This document shows, piece by piece, positions 8,893 through 18,400 of a stretch of 64,000 nt of DNA. The position numbers were made by a program, and so were the translations under genes. The DNA comes from Lutibacter agarilyticus (lineage in GTDB: Bacteria; Bacteroidota; Bacteroidia; Flavobacteriales; Flavobacteriaceae): the NCBI RefSeq assembly GCF_900188235.1, contig NZ_FZNT01000004.1:310001-374000 (forward strand), in the 5' to 3' direction. Within the stretch, counting starts at the first letter, position 1; each line of letters begins with the position of its first letter. The notes under the pieces were generated by a model, which did no database searches, was not told the DNA's origin, and saw only the letters and a program-made list of their open reading frames with translations.

Positions 8893-11556
8893 ATACGTTG
8901 TAAATACATATTCTCTATTTTAGTTTTAGTTGTTGCTTTATGTGGCGTTAAAACCAATTCTTATTCGCAAGAAATTAAGCAAAGTTCCAATATTGAAATA
9001 CCTATTACTAAAGTTGATACTAACCAGGTTTTCACAAAAGACACGCTTGTTGCTCCTAAACTAGATAGTTTAAGCCTTCAGAAAAAAGATAGTATTTCAA
9101 AACCAAAAGAACTTTTAGAAGGTATTATTGATCATACCGCTGACAGTTTAATAAGACAAGATATTAAAAACAATAAAATACTTTTGTACGATAATGCACA
9201 CGTACATTATAAAGATATTGACTTGGTTGCTGGTTTTATTGAAATAGACAATAATACCAATATAGTTGTAGCGAAAGGTATAAAAGATAGTATTGGTACA
9301 TATTCTCAGTTACCTGTATTTACCCAAGGCGCAGAATCTACCACTCAAGATTCTATTATTTTTAATTTTAAAACTGAAAAAGCAAAGATTTTTGGTTTAT
9401 TAACAGAACAGGAAGGTGTTATTATTAAAGGTCAGGTAACTAAGAAAGAGAATGATAGTGTAATTTATGTTAGAGATATCAAATTTACTACTTCAGACAA
9501 AGAAAAACCTGATTATTATATACAAACTAAAAAAGCTAAAATTGTACCAGACAAAAAGATTGTAGTTGGTTTTAGTAATTTAGTTATTCAAGATGTTCCA
9601 ACACCATTATTTTTACCATTTGCATACATTCCTTTAACTGAAGGTAGAGCCTCTGGTTTTTTAATGCCAACTTGGGGTGATAGTAAGGAGCAAGGATTTT
9701 TCTTACAAAATGGAGGTTATTATTTTGCCGTAAATGACTATGTAGATTTAGCGGTATTAGCCGACATTTACACCAATGGAAGTTGGGGAGTTCGAACGCA
9801 ATCAAGCTATTCTTATCGCTATAAATTTAGTGGAAACTTTAGTTTTAGGTATGAATATTTAATTAATGGGTTGCGTGGTTTTGAAGATTATTCAAAATCA
9901 TCTAATTACAATATTAGTTGGAGTCATAGTCAAGATTCGAAAGCCAGTCCAAATTCAAGGTTTTCAGCTTCTGTAAATTTAGGTAGTAGTAAATATTACA
10001 GACAATCTTTAAATGAATTCAACAACAACTCGTTCCTTAACAACACATTAAGTTCCTCTATTTCATTTTATAAAAAAATAGTAGGTACTCCTTTTAATTT
10101 TTCAGCTTCGGCAACACATTCTCAAAACACCAATACCGAAGTAATTAATATGTCACTACCTTCCTTATTATTAAATATGGATCGTATTTATCCTTTTGCA
10201 GGAAAAACTGGTGCAAAAAAGAATGCAATTCAAAAAATGGGACTTACCTATGCGCTAAGAGGAGATGTGAGAATGTCAACTACAGATGAATTCTTTTTCA
10301 AAAAAGAAATGTTTGATACTGCAAAAGCGGGAATGCAACACAATGCTTCTTTAAATACCAATTTAAAACTTTTGAAATATTTTACAGTTTCGCCAAATGC
10401 TAATTATAAAGAAGTTTGGTATTTTGATAGAATTAATAAAACCTATGACCAAACCGAAGACACTGTTGTATCAGATACTATTCAAGGGTTTAATGCCTTT
10501 AGGGAAGTTTCCGCAGGAGCTTCACTTTCGACTACAGTTTACGGAATGGTTAATTTCAAGAAAGGAAATTTACAAGCCATTAGACACGTAATGAGACCTT
10601 CTGTTTCATACAGTTATCGACCTGATTTTGAATATTACGAAGAAGTGCAACAAAGTTCAGATCCTGATGATGATTTTCTAGAATACTCTCCTTATGCAAA
10701 TGGTATTTATGGAAGTCCTGGTAGAGGTATCTCAAACAGTTTAAACTTTACATTAAACAACACTCTTGAAGCTAAAATGGCATCAAAAGATTCAGTTGAA
10801 GCGGAAGCAAGAAAAGTAACTTTACTTAACAACTTGAATTTTAGCACCTCATATAACATAGCTTCAGACTCAATGAAATGGAGTCCTGTTAGAATGAGTG
10901 CTGGTACTTTTCTTTTTGATAAAAAAATGCAAGTTAATTTTAATGCAACCTTAGATCCTTATGCGTTAAGTATTAATGGTCAAAGAATAAATACTGCCAA
11001 TATAAAAAATGGAGGAAGTCTTTTTAGATTAACCAATGCTGGTCTAACAATGAATTACTCCTTCTCTAGTAAAGAATTAAAAGGAAAATCAAATTCTCAG
11101 CAACAAAATGCTATTGATAACAACTCGGACGGTATATTTGGTGAAGATCTAGATCTTAGTAATGACAGAAGAGATAAAAGCAGTCAAAGAGAAACTAAAA
11201 AAACGAAACTATATGCAGCTAGATTTCCGTGGACATTGAAAATTGCGTACGCTGTTAATTACTTAAATTCTAATAGACAAAATGAAATCTCATCTAATTC
11301 CATTATGTTTTCTGGAGATGTTGAGCTAACACCTAAATGGGATGTTGGAGTTTCTTCGGGTTACGATTTTAAAGGTGGAGGCTTTAGTTATACCCAATTA
11401 AGATTTGCAAGAGATTTAGATAGTTGGAAGATGTCGTTCAACTGGGTTCCTTTTGGAAATAGACAAACCTACTATTTCTTTATAGGAATTAAATCATCTA
11501 TGCTAAGTGATTTAAAATACGACCAAAGACAATTACCTGATAGAAGATTATTTTAA
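8893..11556 (+). CDS. lptD: Outer-membrane LPS assembly protein LptD, non-ATG start
   Basis: The large beta-barrel that inserts lipopolysaccharide into the outer leaflet. An OstA/LptD N-terminal jellyroll (about residues 85-190 of the long form) precedes the barrel, with the family segment PTPLFLPFAYIPLTEGRASGFLMPTWG. The frame is open back to a TAA at 8875-8877 and encodes a good signal peptide (CKYIFSILVLVVALCGV, then SYSQ) with no in-frame ATG, GTG or TTG before it. The first standard codon, TTG at 9184, would delete the signal peptide and part of the jellyroll. I therefore place the start at ATA 8893, with ATT 8884 or 8887 also possible. It is followed by ridA after 12 bases. Confidence 0.85.
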   Translation: MRCKYIFSILVLVVALCGVKTNSYSQEIKQSSNIEIPITKVDTNQVFTKDTLVAPKLDSLSLQKKDSISKPKELLEGIIDHTADSLIRQDIKNNKILLYDNAHVHYKDIDLVAGFIEIDNNTNIVVAKGIKDSIGTYSQLPVFTQGAESTTQDSIIFNFKTEKAKIFGLLTEQEGVIIKGQVTKKENDSVIYVRDIKFTTSDKEKPDYYIQTKKAKIVPDKKIVVGFSNLVIQDVPTPLFLPFAYIPLTEGRASGFLMPTWGDSKEQGFFLQNGGYYFAVNDYVDLAVLADIYTNGSWGVRTQSSYSYRYKFSGNFSFRYEYLINGLRGFEDYSKSSNYNISWSHSQDSKASPNSRFSASVNLGSSKYYRQSLNEFNNNSFLNNTLSSSISFYKKIVGTPFNFSASATHSQNTNTEVINMSLPSLLLNMDRIYPFAGKTGAKKNAIQKMGLTYALRGDVRMSTTDEFFFKKEMFDTAKAGMQHNASLNTNLKLLKYFTVSPNANYKEVWYFDRINKTYDQTEDTVVSDTIQGFNAFREVSAGASLSTTVYGMVNFKKGNLQAIRHVMRPSVSYSYRPDFEYYEEVQQSSDPDDDFLEYSPYANGIYGSPGRGISNSLNFTLNNTLEAKMASKDSVEAEARKVTLLNNLNFSTSYNIASDSMKWSPVRMSAGTFLFDKKMQVNFNATLDPYALSINGQRINTANIKNGGSLFRLTNAGLTMNYSFSSKELKGKSNSQQQNAIDNNSDGIFGEDLDLSNDRRDKSSQRETKKTKLYAARFPWTLKIAYAVNYLNSNRQNEISSNSIMFSGDVELTPKWDVGVSSGYDFKGGGFSYTQLRFARDLDSWKMSFNWVPFGNRQTYYFFIGIKSSMLSDLKYDQRQLPDRRLF

Positions 11557-11568
11557 TTTTTAGATATT

Positions 11569-11949
11569 ATGAAAAAAATAATAAATACCACCAATGCACC
11601 CGCTCCTATTGGCCCATACAACCAAGCAATATTAACTGGAGACACTTTATACACTTCTGGTCAAATTGCATTAAACCCTTTAACAGGAGCATTAAATAAT
11701 GCTTCCATTGAAGACGAAACAACACAAGTTATGGAAAACTTGAAAGCTGTTTTAGATGCCGCCGATATGACTTTTGAAAACGTTATTAAATCATCAATCT
11801 TTATTGCTGATATGAATGACTTTTCAAAAATAAACGCTATTTATGGTACTTATTTTAATGCAGAAACAGCTCCGGCTCGCGAAACTGTTGAAGTAGCCAA
11901 CTTACCAAAATTTGTTGGTGTTGAAATTTCTATGATTGCAGTAAAATAA
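11569..11949 (+). CDS. ridA: RidA family enamine/imine deaminase
   Basis: A 126-residue cytoplasmic protein that hydrolyses reactive 2-aminoacrylate-type enamines formed by PLP enzymes. Family hallmarks are APAPIGPYNQAI at the N-terminus, TSGQIALNP, and the C-terminal APARETVEVANLPK with the Arg that binds the carboxylate, followed by VGVEISMIA. The length is typical of a subunit of the trimer. It lies 12 bases after lptD, a linkage often seen in flavobacteria without a known functional reason, and converges with mgsA across a 7-base gap. Confidence 0.95.
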   Translation: MKKIINTTNAPAPIGPYNQAILTGDTLYTSGQIALNPLTGALNNASIEDETTQVMENLKAVLDAADMTFENVIKSSIFIADMNDFSKINAIYGTYFNAETAPARETVEVANLPKFVGVEISMIAVK

Positions 11950-11956
11950 GGCGTTA

Positions 11957-12319
11957 TTATAATGCTTTAATTAATAATTCAGCAGTTGCAGGATTTGTAG
12001 CTAAAGGCACGTCATGAACATCACACAATCGCATAAGCATAGCGATGTCTGGTTCATGCGGATGCATTCCTAACGGATCTCTAAAAAAGAACACCATATC
12101 TGTTTTTCCTTCAGCAACTCTTGAGGCTATTTGGGCATCTCCACCATAAGGCCCCGATAAATATTTACTTACTTTCAAACCTGCTTTTTCAGCATGTTTA
12201 CCTGTTGTTCCTGTAGAAATTAGTTGAATATTTTTAGCTATTATCAAAGCTTTAAAATCCATTAAAAACTGAACCATTTCGGTTTTTTTACCATCGTGAG
12301 CAATAATTGCTATTTCCAT
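11957..12319 (-). CDS. mgsA: Methylglyoxal synthase
   Basis: A 120-residue cytoplasmic enzyme converting dihydroxyacetone phosphate to methylglyoxal and phosphate. Motifs: IAHDGKK near the N-terminus, STGTTG phosphate loop, SGPYGGDAQIA with the catalytic Asp, FFRDPLGMHPHEPD and ATNPATAE. It is slightly shorter than the E. coli protein but complete. It follows gap by 34 bases in a pfkA-gap-mgsA run, which suggests the overflow valve is expressed with the glycolytic enzymes. Confidence 0.95.
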   Translation of the reverse strand: MEIAIIAHDGKKTEMVQFLMDFKALIIAKNIQLISTGTTGKHAEKAGLKVSKYLSGPYGGDAQIASRVAEGKTDMVFFFRDPLGMHPHEPDIAMLMRLCDVHDVPLATNPATAELLIKAL

Positions 12320-12353
12320 ATTATGTTGTATTATTCTTGTATTTACTATTTTT

Positions 12354-13346
12354 CTATAATGAAGCTGAATATTGTATTAAATCTACTATTTTAGTTGCAT
12401 AGCCAAATTCATTATCGTACCAAGCTATAATTTTGTAAAAGTTTTTATTCAACTCAAGCCCTGCACTTGCGTCAAAAACTGAAGTTCTAGATTCAGATAC
12501 AAAATCCTGAGAAACCACTTCATCTTCAGTATATCCTAAAATGCCTTTCAATTCATTTTCAGAAGCAAGTTTCATTGCATTTTTAATTTCATGGTAAGAA
12601 GTCGCGTTTTCTAAACGGACCGTTAAATCTATCAAAGAAACATCAACTATAGGAACACGAACTGCCATTGCTAATATTTTACCTTTCATTTCAGGAATAA
12701 TATGTAACAAGGCATCTGAAGCACTTGTTGATGTTGGTATCATATTATTTAAAGCGGCTCTTCCTCTCCTCCATTTTTCTGAAGGTCCATCTACTGTATT
12801 TTGACTGGCTGTTGTTGAATGCACGGTTGTAACCAAGCCTTCAACTATTCCAAAATTATTATGTAAAACTTTTACAATTGGGGCTAAACAGTTGGTTGTA
12901 CAAGAAGCATTTGAAAAAACAACATCCGTCTTCAATAAATTGGTATGATTTACTCCCATTACAAACATAGGTGCATCTTTTGATGGCGCTGAAATTACCA
13001 CTTTTTTAGCACCTCCTTTAAGGTGTAACTGCGCCTGATCTTTGTTGGTAAAATTACCTGTTGATTCAATTACAAAATCTACATTTAAATCGTCCCATTT
13101 TATGAGTTCAGGTTTTTTTTGAGAAGTAATCCTAATAACTTTTCCGTTAACAATTAACGAATTTTCAGTTGTTTGAATACTACCATTAAATTTACCGTGA
13201 ACAGAATCATATTTCAACAAATACGCTAAATGATCTACAGAAAGTAGATCATTTATAGCTACAACCTCAATATTATTTCGATTTATAATTGACCTGAAAG
13301 CTAGGCTACCTATTCTTCCAAACCCATTAATACCTACTTTAATCAT
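12354..13346 (-). CDS. gap: Glyceraldehyde-3-phosphate dehydrogenase
   Basis: A 330-residue glycolytic dehydrogenase. The Rossmann fold starts with IKVGINGFGRIGSLAFR; the catalytic Cys lies in SNASCTTNCLAPI; TTVHSTTASQNTVDGP is the usual downstream segment, and WYDNEFGYATK is near the C-terminus. IND at the end of beta-2 suggests NAD specificity. It starts 5 bases after pfkA stops, so the two are translationally close. Confidence 0.95.
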   Translation of the reverse strand: MIKVGINGFGRIGSLAFRSIINRNNIEVVAINDLLSVDHLAYLLKYDSVHGKFNGSIQTTENSLIVNGKVIRITSQKKPELIKWDDLNVDFVIESTGNFTNKDQAQLHLKGGAKKVVISAPSKDAPMFVMGVNHTNLLKTDVVFSNASCTTNCLAPIVKVLHNNFGIVEGLVTTVHSTTASQNTVDGPSEKWRRGRAALNNMIPTSTSASDALLHIIPEMKGKILAMAVRVPIVDVSLIDLTVRLENATSYHEIKNAMKLASENELKGILGYTEDEVVSQDFVSESRTSVFDASAGLELNKNFYKIIAWYDNEFGYATKIVDLIQYSASL

Positions 13347-13351
13347 TTCAA

Positions 13352-14338
13352 TTAAATAGACATAATATCACTAACTCTTAAAAGTTCTTTATTTATACTA
13401 TGATGCTCTTTTATAGCTTTTTCTAAAACTGTAGTTTCAATTTTATTATTAATAATTCCAACCATTAAATTTGTTTGCCCATCTAATAATAATTCAACAG
13501 CTTTTACACCCAATCTACTTGCTAAAACCCTATCATAACAACTTGGTGAACCTCCACGTTGCATATGACCTAAAACAGATACTCTCACATCGTATTTTGG
13601 CATGTTCTCCTCAACATAATTGGCTAACTCAAAAACATTTTTACCAATTTTATCTCCTTCAGAAACCACTACAATACTTGAAGATTTCCCTGAGCGCTTA
13701 CTTCGCTTTAATGATTCTAATAAACGCTCTAAACCTAAATCTTCTTCAGGAATTAATATTTCTTCGGCACCTGCGCCAACACCCGCGTTTAAAGCAATAA
13801 ATCCAGCATCACGCCCCATTACTTCAACAAAAAACAATCTATTGTGAGAACTTGCTGTATCTCTAATTTTATCAATAACATCAACAACTGTGTTTAAAGC
13901 TGTATCGTATCCAATAGTATAATTTGTTCCAAAAATATCGTTATCAATAGTTCCTGGTATTCCTATACAAGGGAATTTATATTCTTCATTAAATACCATT
14001 CCACCTGTAAATGTTCCGTCTCCACCAATTAAAACAATAGCATCAATATTTGCTGCTATTAAATTTTTATAGGCTTTTGCACGTCCTTCAACTGTTCTAA
14101 AATCATTTGATCGTGCAGATTTTAAAATGGTTCCTCCTCGGTTTATAATGTTACTTACGCTTCTAGAAGACATTGGTTCAAAATCTCCTTCAATCATCCC
14201 TTGGTATCCTCTATAAATACCCACACATTCTACATTATAATATGAACAAGCTCTAACAACTGCTCTAATAGCGGCATTCATTCCTGGAGCATCACCTCCA
14301 GAAGTCATTACCCCAATTTTTTTTATTTTTTTACTCAT
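13352..14338 (-). CDS. pfkA: ATP-dependent 6-phosphofructokinase
   Basis: A 328-residue enzyme phosphorylating fructose 6-phosphate. Visible motifs: MTSGGDAPGMNAAIRA (nucleotide binding), GGDGTFTGG, and PGTIDNDIFGTNYTIGYDTA with the catalytic Asp; the substrate Arg/His segments VEVMGRDAGFIA and VLGHMQRGGSPS are intact. The Gly of GGDGT fits ATP rather than pyrophosphate use. It heads the pfkA-gap-mgsA run after a 238-base gap that should hold its promoter. Confidence 0.95.
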   Translation of the reverse strand: MSKKIKKIGVMTSGGDAPGMNAAIRAVVRACSYYNVECVGIYRGYQGMIEGDFEPMSSRSVSNIINRGGTILKSARSNDFRTVEGRAKAYKNLIAANIDAIVLIGGDGTFTGGMVFNEEYKFPCIGIPGTIDNDIFGTNYTIGYDTALNTVVDVIDKIRDTASSHNRLFFVEVMGRDAGFIALNAGVGAGAEEILIPEEDLGLERLLESLKRSKRSGKSSSIVVVSEGDKIGKNVFELANYVEENMPKYDVRVSVLGHMQRGGSPSCYDRVLASRLGVKAVELLLDGQTNLMVGIINNKIETTVLEKAIKEHHSINKELLRVSDIMSI

Positions 14339-14576
14339 TAGTTAATAGTTATGTTTTTGAATATTGTTTTTTTACAAAATACTAATATGTATAAAAACTA
14401 CTTCTTATTTTTATTTATCGAATCTACAAATTAAAATTGAATTTTTACATTATTTAAATTGTGCAATTTATCAGCTATTTTAACTTGCTAATTTCTTTTT
14501 AATTTTACTCAAAGATTCATTATTTTCATAAAACAACCTTTAACTAATGTTTAATAAAAAGATATCTTATTATAAT

Positions 14577-15482
14577 TTAAGACCATAAATATTTAGGGTA
14601 CACACCTGAATCTTTTAATTTTTGAATTTCAGAAGTTACATACGGCTTATCTTCTTTATAAGTAACCCCAAACCAACGTGCGTTTGATTTCAACACTTCC
14701 ATAGTCGCTGTTTTATCAACAATTACAGTGTTTACCACCAACGGAATAAAAAACTCAGCTTTTGGTTCTTTGTAATTTTTTTCTAAAAAGGCTTCAAACA
14801 TAGATGCTGAGATATCGAAATATTTTGGTGTAAACCCAAAAAAGTTCATTGCTACAATGGTTTCCTCTGAAATTGGCTTTAAAGTTTCGTTAGCGTCTTT
14901 AAACACTAATTCTCCGTTTACTTTTTCAATATGCGTACGTTCTACAATTCCTGCTAAAAAACCTTCGTGATTAACAGTACATTCGCCTCTTGATACAAAA
15001 CCATAATCAGAAATTGTGTTTTTTAATACATAGCCCATCATATTAAAACTTGTTGAATTTTTATCGGTATTTCTTAATGCTTCAGCAATTCCTTCAAAAG
15101 CTTCTCTTCCATAAAAATCATCAGCATTAATCACTGCAAAATTTTCAGTAACCGCATCTTTAGCCATCAACAATGCATGACCCGTTCCCCAAGGTTTTTC
15201 TCGGTTGTTTTCTTTAAATCTTTCTGGAATACTATCTGTTTCTTGAAAAACATATTCAACATCTATTTTTCCTTCTAATTTTGGATTGAAAAAGGCTTTA
15301 AAATCTTCCTCAATAGATTTTCTAATAATAAAAACTACTTTTCCAAAACCAGCCTGAATTGCATCGTAAATTGAAAAATCTAAAATTGTATCTCCTTGAT
15401 CTGAAAATGTATCTAATTGTTTCAATCCCCCGTATCTACTTCCTACTCCAGCTGCTAAAATTACTAATGTTGGTTTACTCAT
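14577..15482 (-). CDS. Sugar nucleotidyltransferase-family protein
   Basis: A 301-residue protein with an N-terminal nucleotidyltransferase fold: VILAAGVGSRYGGLKQLD is the nucleotide-binding loop, KPWGTGHALLMAKD and VINADDFYGREAF carry the metal Asp. This is the general sugar-1-phosphate nucleotidyltransferase pattern; the substrate cannot be read from the sequence. There is no LbH acyltransferase domain. Its start overlaps the tamB stop by 8 bases, so it is translationally linked to tamB. A role in envelope sugar supply is inferred only from that context. Confidence 0.85.
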   Translation of the reverse strand: MSKPTLVILAAGVGSRYGGLKQLDTFSDQGDTILDFSIYDAIQAGFGKVVFIIRKSIEEDFKAFFNPKLEGKIDVEYVFQETDSIPERFKENNREKPWGTGHALLMAKDAVTENFAVINADDFYGREAFEGIAEALRNTDKNSTSFNMMGYVLKNTISDYGFVSRGECTVNHEGFLAGIVERTHIEKVNGELVFKDANETLKPISEETIVAMNFFGFTPKYFDISASMFEAFLEKNYKEPKAEFFIPLVVNTVIVDKTATMEVLKSNARWFGVTYKEDKPYVTSEIQKLKDSGVYPKYLWS

Positions 15483-18400
15483 CTTCTTGCTTTTTTTTGG
15501 TTTTAAAATTAACTAATTTTTGGTTTTTTATAGTGTCAATCGCTTGGTTGTTTATTCCAACCGAATCTATTACTTTTTTCTTTTTCAAAGATAACTTTTC
15601 TAACAGTTCTTTGCTATTATCAAAATCAATTTGATAATTTAAACCAACACCCTGCGTATAGCCCTCTTCATCTTGATTTGAATATTGAATGTCATTTTGA
15701 CGATTAAAAACGGATGAACGCAGTGTTCCTGCTTCATTCATTAAAAACTCAACATTTACCTCACCTATAATATCCGTTTGTGTTCCTGTACCAATTGGCA
15801 TTCCAACCTTTCCGTTGATTAAAATCCTTTCATTTACCTGATAATCTAGCGCTAATGAAACTTGATCATTGATATCTAAATTATCAACAGCATTGTTTTC
15901 TCCAACAGTATAAACAGGTGTTAATCTAAATCGGCTATCGTCACTATTCAAAATATTATCAAAAGCATTTGTTAGCATATCCATACCTGTACCATACAAA
16001 ACGGTATTGCTATTTGCGCCTAAATCTCCTTCATTATAAAAACTACCCGTAACTAGTAACGCTATAAACTGTGTGGTTTTATCATTACTTAATTTAAAAG
16101 CTAACTCTGATGCTACTGTTGAACTTGAATTAGGTATTTCAATATCAAAATCTATAGTTGAATTGAATAATTCTCCTGTAAAACGAGTAATTAAATCAAC
16201 CGGTATTTTTCGACTAGAATTTAAGTTTTCTAGCAGTGTTCTAGGATTTGCTGAAACTCTATATATGGCTTGTATGTCCATATTTGCAGTTAAAGGATCT
16301 CCGCTCCAAGAAATAACACCTCCTTTTTTAACAGAAAAAGGTTTACTTATAAAACCTCCATATTTAAAATCATAAATACCATTGTCAATCACAAAATCAC
16401 CGTACATATTAAACTTGTCTTTAGTATCAAGTTCAATTTGTAAATTCCCTTCACCACTTCCTTTCAAATAACTTCGTGAAACTTTATCAATTACCATTTC
16501 AAAAACAGCCTCTTTTGTTACTTCTAAATTAAAATTCATCGTTAATCCTTTTAATTTATCTGAAATAAAAGCCTTTCTAATTTCTTCATCTTCAACAAAA
16601 GGATCTGTGTTTATAAAACGAATTAGCTGAGATGTTTCCGCAGTTTTCACATCGCTAATTGGCATAATAAAATGTGTGCCTTTATTGGTTTTTCCTGTGA
16701 TATCAATCAGCAATTTATCGGTAGGACCAACTATGGTCGCATTGCCGTCAAAATAGGCAGTTCCATAATAAAGTGACGTTTCTTCTTCCTCGGTATCTAG
16801 TACCAATATATTATTTGATTCTACAGCTAAATTTAAGCTCCAGACCTCAAAATTTTGATGTTTTAGTGTTCCTGTTAAACTGGCTTTTGTTCCGTGTTTA
16901 ACATCTCTCAAAGTAACATCTTCAAAATCGAATGTTTGGTTACGGAAGTTAATTACACTTGTACCTAAAAAGTCATAATTTACATTTAAATAAGGAAAAT
17001 ACATTCCTGCTTCATCTAAAAACAAGTCGCCTTCCATTGTTGGGTTTGAAACTAGGCCTGTTGCATGAACAGTCCCATAGGCATACCCTCGTATTTTATT
17101 AAACACATCTTCTCCCAAAGGACTAAAAGCATCTAATTTGAATTCTTCAAAGTTTATAACAACATCAAGTGTAGGTTTTGGTGTTGCAAAATCAATTTCA
17201 CCTATTGCTGAAAAATTAACCTCATTTTCACGCTCTAAAGAAATATCTAACAAATATTGGGTTACGGAGTTTTTACCCTCAACATTGATATCTAAATTTC
17301 CTTGGTAAGAATTGTTGATGTTAAAATTTGTAACTGAGAGATTTACTGAAGGACGCACCATTTCGTTAAACTCGGTATATTGAATATTTCCATTTATAAT
17401 TCCTTCTAAATTTAAACTATCTATTTCGGGGGTAATAGCATCTAAATTAACATTTTTAAAATTAAACTTTAAATCTTTTGAAATGGTATCATTTATAACC
17501 CCTGAAAAATCAATACTTTGTTCTTTTGAACTTATTAAAAATGGGCTAAAGGTATAGGTTTTGCTAGCAGCGTTAACAACTAACTTATTATCGTCATTAT
17601 TATTCGGATTTATAAACCATTCATTGTTTTTAAAATTAAAACTGGATTTTTGTACACCAACAACTGATTGATTTTCTTTATTAAACGTATGGTAAAATGC
17701 TAAATTATATGTTTCTGTTTTATATTTACCTCCTTTAAATTGAGCTCCAAAATAAAGTGTATCGTTTAATGTTTTATTTACCAAATACAAATCCGAAACG
17801 TTGTAAATATTCGACTTTATATTATCGATAATTAACTGTGTGTTAAACAACGGGTTTTTATTATCAATTTGTAATAGTACAGAATCAATTTGCGCTGAAT
17901 AAGCCTTTACTCTTGGCGATTTAACTTTTAACTTAAATAGGTTTTTATCTGCATCAATGGTTCCGTTAATAAATGTATTTGCCGAAAGTACCACTTCAGG
18001 TAAAAACAATTCAACTATTTTATTATAAATTTCAAACCTAAAATCTAAATATTGATTTTGCGTAACTTTAAAAGGCTCATAATTTGTATAAATACTTCCT
18101 ATGGAGTTTTGAACTAATTTACCTAATTCATTAAATTTAAATTGCCCCGTAACTTCCCCTTGTATTATTTCAGGTGAATTAATGGTAACCGTTCTAATAC
18201 TATCGATATTAGAAGAAGTAATTGCAAAATCTTTAAAGAAATAATCTCCCTTTTGGTTTGTATATAATGAGTTTTTAAAATTAATTTCACCCACCAAATT
18301 ATCTAATTTGTTTCCTGTGAAATTAATATCTATATCTCCTTTTAAAATTGAAATTGTATCTCTTTTAAATATATTTAGTTTGTATAAATCGCAATAATCA

